Shown: positions 6,299-10,900 of the stretch, piece by piece
How the letters are laid out: each line of letters opens with the position of its first letter
How positions within the stretch are numbered: position 1 is the first letter of the stretch
Source: Candidatus Delongbacteria bacterium
GTDB lineage: Bacteria; CAIWAD01; BS150m-G50
Length of the DNA stretch: 10,900 nucleotides
Direction of reading: 5' to 3'
NCBI GenBank assembly: GCA_016784425.1
Contig: JADHUQ010000067.1
Span: forward strand, 1-10,900
Translations under genes and position numbers: made by a program
The notes under the pieces: generated by a model
Seen by the model: the letters and a program-made list of their open reading frames with translations, nothing else
The model's database searches: none
What the model was told of the DNA's origin: nothing

Positions 6299-7499
6299 AG
6301 CCAGCTATGAGCAGATCTGTCGGATACTGGGGGAAAAACGCTCCTTCCTGCAGGGGGATGTGGCCTGCGCTTACGGCGCTCTCCTGGCCGGATGCGATTT
6401 TTTTGCCGGGTACCCGATTACCCCCGCCACTGAGACCGCTGAAACACTGGCCAGGCTGATGCCCCGCCTGGGCGGTGCTTTTGTACAGATGGAGGATGAG
6501 ATTGCCAGCATTGCAGCGGTGATCGGTGCCTCCTGGGCCGGCTCCCGCTCTCTGACCGCCACCTCCGGACCGGGATTTTCACTGATGCAGGAGAACATCG
6601 GCTATGCCTGTATGTCGGAAACCCCCTGTGTGATCGTCAATGTTCAGCGTTCCGGACCCTCCACCGGTCAACCCACCGAACCGGCGCAGGGTGACATGAT
6701 GCAGACCCGCTGGGGATCGCATGGTGACTACGAAATCATCGCTCTGGCTCCCAATTCGGTTCAGGAATGCCTGGATATGACACTGCTGGCTTTCAATCTC
6801 GCTGAGGAGTATCGCAATCCGGTTGTAGTGTTAACCGATGGCGAGGTGGGGCACATGCGTGAAAAGGTGATCCTGCCGGAGTATGACGAAATTGCATTTA
6901 CCGCACGTCGTCAACCGACGGTCGCGCCCGCGGATTATCTGCCTTTCCAGTCGGTGGATGAGTCGCTGGTGCCCCCCATGGCAACCTTTGGTACCGCCTA
7001 CCGCACCTATGTGACCGGCCTGACCCACAAAGAATCGGGATTACCCACCACTGACGACGCAGTGGCCCATACCAGGCTCATCACCCGGCTGGTGGAGAAA
7101 ATAACCCGCCACAGGGTCGAACTTACCCGCGTCGAAGAGCAGTTTCTGGATGACGCTGAAGTTGCCGTAATTGTCTATGGCATTACCTCACGGGTGGCAC
7201 TCAACGCGGTAAGAACCCTCCGCCAGCAGGGGGTGAAGGCCGGTTATCTCCGCTTGATCGGGATCTGGCCTTTTCCGGAGGAGAAAGTACGACAGCTGGG
7301 GGAACGGGTCTCACGCATAATTGTACCGGAGATGAACCTGGGTCAACTTGTACACCGGATCAGGGAGCTGGTTCCCGATTCCTGCCAGGTATCCGCACTA
7401 CCCTCCATCGGGGGCAGGGTTCACCTTCCCGCTGAGATCAGCAGCGCCCTCATGACCGACCGGAAATCTCCCGAACCGGAGGGCCAGCATCATGTTTAA
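6291..7499 (+). CDS. korA: 2-oxoacid:ferredoxin oxidoreductase alpha subunit, copy 2
   Basis: The 402-residue product is the second thiamine-pyrophosphate alpha subunit. Motifs match alpha-1 almost one for one: YPITP 41-45, QMEDE 66-70, TATSGPG 89-95, QRSGPSTG 119-126, then WGSHGD, and near the end GYLRL-x-x-WPFP and VPEMNLGQ. Compared with alpha-1 it has a longer N-terminus, a longer hydrophilic C-terminal tail (RKSPEPEGQHHV) and QGDVA in place of LGDEA. ATG 6291 is supported by CAGGGG just upstream and gives the 8-nt overlap ATGGATAA with gamma-2; in-frame upstream codons would read far into gamma-2. It overlaps beta-2 by 8 nt at its end. The tight packing says that gamma-2, alpha-2 and beta-2 form one enzyme. 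2-oxoglutarate is the usual substrate of the closest family, but pyruvate or another 2-oxoacid cannot be excluded. Confidence 0.9.
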   Translation: MDKASYEQICRILGEKRSFLQGDVACAYGALLAGCDFFAGYPITPATETAETLARLMPRLGGAFVQMEDEIASIAAVIGASWAGSRSLTATSGPGFSLMQENIGYACMSETPCVIVNVQRSGPSTGQPTEPAQGDMMQTRWGSHGDYEIIALAPNSVQECLDMTLLAFNLAEEYRNPVVVLTDGEVGHMREKVILPEYDEIAFTARRQPTVAPADYLPFQSVDESLVPPMATFGTAYRTYVTGLTHKESGLPTTDDAVAHTRLITRLVEKITRHRVELTRVEEQFLDDAEVAVIVYGITSRVALNAVRTLRQQGVKAGYLRLIGIWPFPEEKVRQLGERVSRIIVPEMNLGQLVHRIRELVPDSCQVSALPSIGGRVHLPAEISSALMTDRKSPEPEGQHHV

Positions 7500-8343
7500 C
7501 AAAGCACTGAATATTCATAAATACCTGCGCCGGGATATGTATCCCTCCATTTTCTGCGTGGGGTGTGGAATTGGCAGCGTCCTCAATCACACTCTGCGGG
7601 CGGTGGATGAACTCAAAATGGATATGGATAAGTCGGTTTTCGTCTCCGGTATCGGCTGTTCCTCCCGTCTGCCCGGCTACATTGATGGCAACGGTCTGCA
7701 CACCACCCATGGTCGGGCGATTGCCTTTGCGACCGGGGTAAAACTTGCCAACCCGGAATTGAATGTGATCATCTTCACCGGTGATGGTGACTGCGCCGCC
7801 ATCGGGGGCAACCACCTGATTCATGCGGCCAGACGCAACCTCAACCTGACCGTGATCGAGATGAACAATTTCAACTACGGGATGACAGGGGGACAGACTT
7901 CACCGACCACCCCCCTGGGCAGCAACACTACCACCAGCCCGTACGGAAATTTTGAGGAGCCGTTCGATCTCGCCGATCTGGTGGTGGGTGCCGGTGCCAC
8001 TTTTGTGGCTCGCTGGCCGCTGGGATACCCCTACGAGACGATTGCCTGTATCAAGAAAGGGATCGCCCACCAGGGATTCTCTTTTATCGAGATACTGATC
8101 CCCTGCCCCACCGGTTACACCGACAAGAACGACCTGAAGAGCAACAAGGAGATCTGGGAGTGGTATCGTGGCAATACGATCCTGCGCAGTAAGTACAAAT
8201 TGTTGAATGAGCAGGAACAGGATCAGAACCACAAGCTGGTGATCGGGGAACTCCGCAATGTACAGCGGAAGGAGTACACGACAGAATGGGCTAAACTTGT
8301 CAACAGACTTCGGGACGAACAGGACAGGGTAGACGACTCCTGA
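7492..8343 (+). CDS. korB: 2-oxoacid:ferredoxin oxidoreductase beta subunit, copy 2
   Basis: This 283-residue beta subunit has the cluster cysteines Cys22, Cys25, Cys56 and Cys205, the thiamine motif GDGD at 97-100 with the asparagine pair 125-126, and YGMTGGQ at 129-135. Unlike beta-1, the residue three after Cys56 is Arg59, in the standard GCSSRLPGY context, so the active site looks like an ordinary 2-oxoglutarate-type enzyme. Like beta-1 it has the unusual Asn before YGMTGG (Asn128), which suggests a recent common ancestor for the two copies. GGAGGG (7478-7483) is a strong ribosome-binding site 8 nt before ATG 7492. The gene begins inside alpha-2 (ATGTTTAA overlap) and ends 24 nt before the HgdB-family gene, so supply of electrons to that protein is suggested by position. 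Confidence 0.9.
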   Translation: MFNKALNIHKYLRRDMYPSIFCVGCGIGSVLNHTLRAVDELKMDMDKSVFVSGIGCSSRLPGYIDGNGLHTTHGRAIAFATGVKLANPELNVIIFTGDGDCAAIGGNHLIHAARRNLNLTVIEMNNFNYGMTGGQTSPTTPLGSNTTTSPYGNFEEPFDLADLVVGAGATFVARWPLGYPYETIACIKKGIAHQGFSFIEILIPCPTGYTDKNDLKSNKEIWEWYRGNTILRSKYKLLNEQEQDQNHKLVIGELRNVQRKEYTTEWAKLVNRLRDEQDRVDDS

Positions 8344-8367
8344 CCGGGTCACCAGATAGGAGAGATT

Positions 8368-9612
8368 ATGGGAAGTGAGAAAAACGCCTCCATCAAGAGA
8401 ATCCAGGCCACCGGGCAGATGAAGAAAATCATGGCAGACTACTTCTACCAGTTGGATGAGGCTGCCAGATCCGGCTCCAGCAAGATTGCCTGGTGTACCA
8501 GTGTGGGTCCGGCGGAGCTGCTGCTCAGCCTGGGGTTCCAGGTCTACTATCCGGAAAATCATGGTGCGATGCTGGGCGCAACACGCCAGGCAAACGATTA
8601 CATTCCAGTGGCCAACGCGATCGGTTACTCACCCGATATCTGTTCCTACCTGACCAGCGATATCGGTGCCTATATCAAACAGGAAACCCCGTTAACCCGT
8701 GCCTACCCCGGAATTGAAGGGCTGCCACGACCCGATGTGCTGGTTTTCAACACCAATCAATGTCGCGATGTGCAGGATTGGCTGGGGTGGTATGCCCGCG
8801 AACTGCAGGTTCCCATCATGGGGGTCTCCACTTTCCGCAACATCGGCGATGTCACCGACCTGGCGGTGACAAATATCGCCGGCCAGATCAGGGAGTTGAT
8901 TCCCGAACTGGAGCAGATTTCAGGAAACAGGTTCGACCTGGACCGCTTCCGTGAAGTGATGGCGCTTTCCGGGCGTTGTACCGAACTGTGGAAGCAGGTC
9001 CTGGAAACCAACCTGGCCAAACCGGCCCCGATGTCCTTTTTTGACGCCACCATCCAGATGGGGCCGGCGGTAGTGTTACGGGGTTCGGAAACAGCAATTG
9101 CATACTATGAGACACTCCTGGCGGAACTCAAAACCAGGGTCAGCGAAGGGATCGGTGCCGTGGACAACGAACGGTTCCGTCTCTACTGGGAGGGGATGCC
9201 GGTCTGGGGAAAACTGCGGGACCTGTCGGAGCTGTTTATCGGTCTGGATACAGCGGTAATAGCTTCCACCTACTGCAACAGCTGGATTTTCGACGCTTTC
9301 GATCCAGAGGACCCCTTCAACAGTATGGCGCGCGCCTATACTGAAATCTTTATTGTACGGGATGAGGCATTCAAACAGCGCTATATCGAGGATATCGTTA
9401 GCCGTTTCGGTCTGCACGGGTTGATTTTCCACGATTCCAAAACCTGCCCCAACAACTCCAACAACCGCTATTGTCTACCGGAGCGGCTGGAAGAGAGTCT
9501 GCAGATTCCCACGCTGACCATCAATGGTGATCTCAACGATATGCGTTGTTATTCGGATGAACAGGCAAAGACCAATATCGAGGCATTTATTGAGCAACTG
9601 GAGTCCAGGTGA
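8368..9612 (+). CDS. 2-hydroxyacyl-CoA dehydratase / benzoyl-CoA reductase family subunit (HgdB-like), possible double-cubane protein
   Basis: The 414-residue product belongs to the HgdB/BcrB/BzdO superfamily (FldB/FldC type), whose members receive a high-energy electron from an ATP-driven activator and dehydrate 2-hydroxyacyl-CoA, reduce aromatic CoA esters or reduce small molecules. Family signs: AWCTSVGPAELL (41-52), YPENHGA (61-67), GYSPDICSYLTSDIG (86-100, Cys92), NTNQCRDVQDW (128-138, Cys132), HDSKTCPNNSNN (355-366, Cys360) and GDLNDMRCYS (387-396). Cys92, Cys132 and Cys360 are the usual cluster ligands. Cys43 and Cys303 fall where I recall cysteines in the DCCP/YjiM branch, so a larger cluster is possible. 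Only one such subunit is present, whereas dehydratases and class I benzoyl-CoA reductases use two different ones, so a homodimer is expected. AGGAGA 5 nt (8358-8363) supports the start. Substrate unknown. Confidence 0.85.
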   Translation: MGSEKNASIKRIQATGQMKKIMADYFYQLDEAARSGSSKIAWCTSVGPAELLLSLGFQVYYPENHGAMLGATRQANDYIPVANAIGYSPDICSYLTSDIGAYIKQETPLTRAYPGIEGLPRPDVLVFNTNQCRDVQDWLGWYARELQVPIMGVSTFRNIGDVTDLAVTNIAGQIRELIPELEQISGNRFDLDRFREVMALSGRCTELWKQVLETNLAKPAPMSFFDATIQMGPAVVLRGSETAIAYYETLLAELKTRVSEGIGAVDNERFRLYWEGMPVWGKLRDLSELFIGLDTAVIASTYCNSWIFDAFDPEDPFNSMARAYTEIFIVRDEAFKQRYIEDIVSRFGLHGLIFHDSKTCPNNSNNRYCLPERLEESLQIPTLTINGDLNDMRCYSDEQAKTNIEAFIEQLESR

Positions 9613-9623
9613 TACTGCAGGAG

Positions 9624-9637
9624 CCTGTCACAACAGG
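9624..9637 (+). promoter_or_regulatory. Small hairpin beside the activator ribosome-binding site
   Basis: CCTGT-CACA-ACAGG can fold into a 5-bp stem with a 4-nt loop in the 34-nt spacer between the HgdB-like gene and its activator. The ribosome-binding site AGGAG (9639-9643) begins one base after the stem, with a short 3-nt spacing to ATG 9647. The stem could tune activator translation or mark an RNA processing point. It lacks a T run, so it is not an intrinsic terminator. It may be chance. Confidence 0.3.
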
Positions 9638-9646
9638 TAGGAGCTG

Positions 9647-10432
9647 ATGAAGTATTACGTGGGGATAGATATCGGCGCTTCAACCACCAAAGCGCTCATC
9701 CTGGACGGAGAGCGACAGGTGCTGGGAAGTGGTGTTGTTTTTTCAGGAGCCGACTTCAGTCGTGCGGCTGACGAGGCGTTCAAAAGGGCTTGTGAGCCGG
9801 TGGCTGAGGATGTGCGCTCCAGCTGTTTTATCACGACCACCGGGTACGGCAGAAAGAATATCGCCTACGCCGACCAGAACATGACCGAGATCAGCTGCCA
9901 CGCTCTGGGTACTTATCACCACTTCCCCCATCCCCATACAGTGGTGGATATCGGCGGCCAGGACAGCAAGGTAATCACCGTGGAAGCCAGTGGCAATCGC
10001 ACCCATTTCCGGATGAACCGCAAGTGCGCCGCCGGTACCGGTGCCTTCCTGGAGGAGATGGCGAATCGACTCCAGGTAGAACTGGATGATTTAAATGAGC
10101 TGGCCCTGCAAGCGGAGCAGGATATTGAGATCAACAGCTATTGTACAGTCTTCGCCGCCTCGGAAATACTGACCAGAATCAGAGAGGGTGTTTCTGTTCC
10201 GGATATAGTAAGGGGTGTGTTCAACTCCGTGATCAGACGGGTAATCGAGATGGATCCACTGGAGGGGAGTATCGTCCTCTGTGGTGGCGTGGTCGCCTAT
10301 TTCCCCGTACTGGCAAAAATGTTCGAAACCAGACTCGGTCGAGAGATATTTGTACCGCCCCTGCCCCAGCTTACCGGCGCTTTGGGTGCGGCTTTGTATT
10401 CCTGGAAAGCGGAAGGAGATAAAAATGCTTGA
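9647..10432 (+). CDS. ATP-dependent activator / reductase of HgdB-type enzymes (HgdC/BadF-BcrA family)
   Basis: The 261-residue product is an ASKHA-fold ATPase that accepts an electron from reduced ferredoxin on a 4Fe-4S cluster shared between two subunits, hydrolyses ATP, and drives the electron into its partner enzyme. Motifs: phosphate-1 GIDIGASTTK (6-15), TTGYGR (64-69), phosphate-2 VVDIGGQDSKV (99-109), NRKCAAGTGAFLE with Cys127, SYCTVFAASE with Cys166, and adenosine motif CGGVV near 225. The cluster cysteines fall at 127 and 166, the same numbers as in the Acidaminococcus fermentans HgdC structure. Length matches homodimeric activators (about 260), not the longer BcrA. A single activator next to a single HgdB-like gene indicates a simple two-component system. 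It overlaps the next gene by 8 nt. Note the very short 3-nt spacing from AGGAG to the ATG. Confidence 0.92.
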   Translation: MKYYVGIDIGASTTKALILDGERQVLGSGVVFSGADFSRAADEAFKRACEPVAEDVRSSCFITTTGYGRKNIAYADQNMTEISCHALGTYHHFPHPHTVVDIGGQDSKVITVEASGNRTHFRMNRKCAAGTGAFLEEMANRLQVELDDLNELALQAEQDIEINSYCTVFAASEILTRIREGVSVPDIVRGVFNSVIRRVIEMDPLEGSIVLCGGVVAYFPVLAKMFETRLGREIFVPPLPQLTGALGAALYSWKAEGDKNA

Positions 10433-10900
10433 CGGCCTTTTCAAGCCCGGATCGGTAGCCGTGATCGGCGCCTCCAACAACCCCCTGAGCATCGGTCATA
10501 TCGTGATCCAGAATCTGGTAGATCACAACTACCAGGGTGCGATTTACCCGATCAATCCCAAAGCGAGGGTCATCAAAAGTTTCAGGTGCTATCCTTCGAT
10601 CCTCGATGTACCTGATGAGATCGACCTGGTCAATATATCCATCAAGAACACCCTGGTTCCCACCGTACTGGAAGATTGTGGCAAGAAGGGGATCAAGTTT
10701 GCCATCGTCCATACCTCCGGTTTCAAGGAGATGGGGGCGGAGGGGCTTAAACTGGAAAGACAGCTGGTGGAGGTGGCACACCGGCATGGAATGCGTATCT
10801 ACGGTCCCAACTCCCAGGGTGTCCAGAATTCTGATGCCGCGGTGTCGCTTTACGCAAATTTCACTTTTGTGCCGATGATCCCCAGCAACATTTCCATCGC
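10425..10900 (+). CDS. CoA-binding domain protein, N-terminal part of an ADP-forming acyl-CoA synthetase
   Basis: Only the first 158 residues are in the window. They form the CoA-binding Rossmann domain found at the start of nucleotide-diphosphate-forming acetyl-CoA synthetases and related acyl-CoA synthetases: LFKPGSVAVIGASNNP (5-20), IYPINPKA (40-47), YPSILDVPDEIDL (56-68), a helix VLEDCGKKG (81-89), TSGFKEMG (97-104) and YGPNSQGV (126-133). In most relatives I recall the last motif is GPNCxG, so Ser130 in place of Cys is worth noting. AAGGAG (10412-10417) precedes ATG 10425, which overlaps the activator stop (ATGCTTGA). These enzymes interconvert acyl-CoA plus ADP and phosphate with acid plus ATP and CoA, so the product could either activate a substrate for the HgdB-like enzyme or recover ATP. 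The type of synthetase depends on downstream sequence. Confidence 0.85.
   Translation, partial: MLDGLFKPGSVAVIGASNNPLSIGHIVIQNLVDHNYQGAIYPINPKARVIKSFRCYPSILDVPDEIDLVNISIKNTLVPTVLEDCGKKGIKFAIVHTSGFKEMGAEGLKLERQLVEVAHRHGMRIYGPNSQGVQNSDAAVSLYANFTFVPMIPSNISI

Noticed and set aside
6354..6362. QGDVA in alpha-2 versus LGDEA in alpha-1 as evidence of an inactive alpha-2
   Set aside because: This position varies among active family members as I recall them, and all other active-site motifs are intact.
7900..8562. 220-codon minus-strand reading frame spanning the beta-2/HgdB junction
   Set aside because: The plus strand carries two well-supported genes with ribosome-binding sites here; the minus-strand product resembles no family I know.
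8368..10432. Class I benzoyl-CoA reductase (BcrCBAD) operon
   Set aside because: That enzyme needs two HgdB-type and two ATPase-type subunits; only one of each is visible, and the activator has the length of a homodimeric HgdC. A second subunit outside the window would reopen this.

Overview
The window is a dense single-strand (+) gene cluster with moderately GC-rich coding DNA and Shine-Dalgarno starts, so the source is a bacterium. Gene content points to an anaerobic or facultatively anaerobic metabolism built on low-potential ferredoxin and CoA thioesters. The nearest relatives I can name from memory are the KorC/BzdV and KorAB electron-supply modules of denitrifying aromatic degraders (Azoarcus/Thauera type) and the 2-oxoacid:ferredoxin oxidoreductases of reductive-TCA or sulfur-oxidising Proteobacteria. 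A proteobacterium is likely; genus cannot be set from the sequence alone.

Layout: 1-90 is the 3' end of a 4Fe-4S ferredoxin-type gene. 182-2704 encodes an 840-residue Fe-S flavoprotein (NuoG-like ferredoxin domains fused to a GltD/NfnB-like FAD/NAD(P)H module) with an unexpected C-terminal domain that looks like a degenerate GIY-YIG fold. 2715-5694 is a complete four-subunit 2-oxoacid:ferredoxin oxidoreductase (order delta-alpha-beta-gamma). 5741-8343 is a second, paralogous set (order gamma-alpha-beta) with no delta of its own. 8368-9612 is a single HgdB/benzoyl-CoA-reductase-family subunit, and 9647-10432 is its ATP-dependent activator (HgdC family, Cys127 and Cys166 present). 10425 to the window end is the CoA-binding start of an ADP-forming acyl-CoA synthetase-like protein.

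How it may work together (inference): the oxidoreductases and the NAD(P)H flavoprotein exchange electrons with low-potential ferredoxin (the delta subunit or the upstream ferredoxin). The ATP-hydrolysing activator lifts these electrons further and passes them to the HgdB-type protein, which dehydrates or reduces a CoA thioester or another small substrate. The acyl-CoA synthetase would make the CoA ester or recover ATP from an acyl-CoA product. The reductase is a lone subunit with extra cysteines at positions I believe are found in double-cubane-cluster proteins, so its substrate and cofactor are open. Several junctions are translationally coupled: three overlap by exactly 8 nt. The only sizeable gap is 133 nt (4123-4255). 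I saw no tRNA, rRNA, CRISPR array, mobile element or phage gene.
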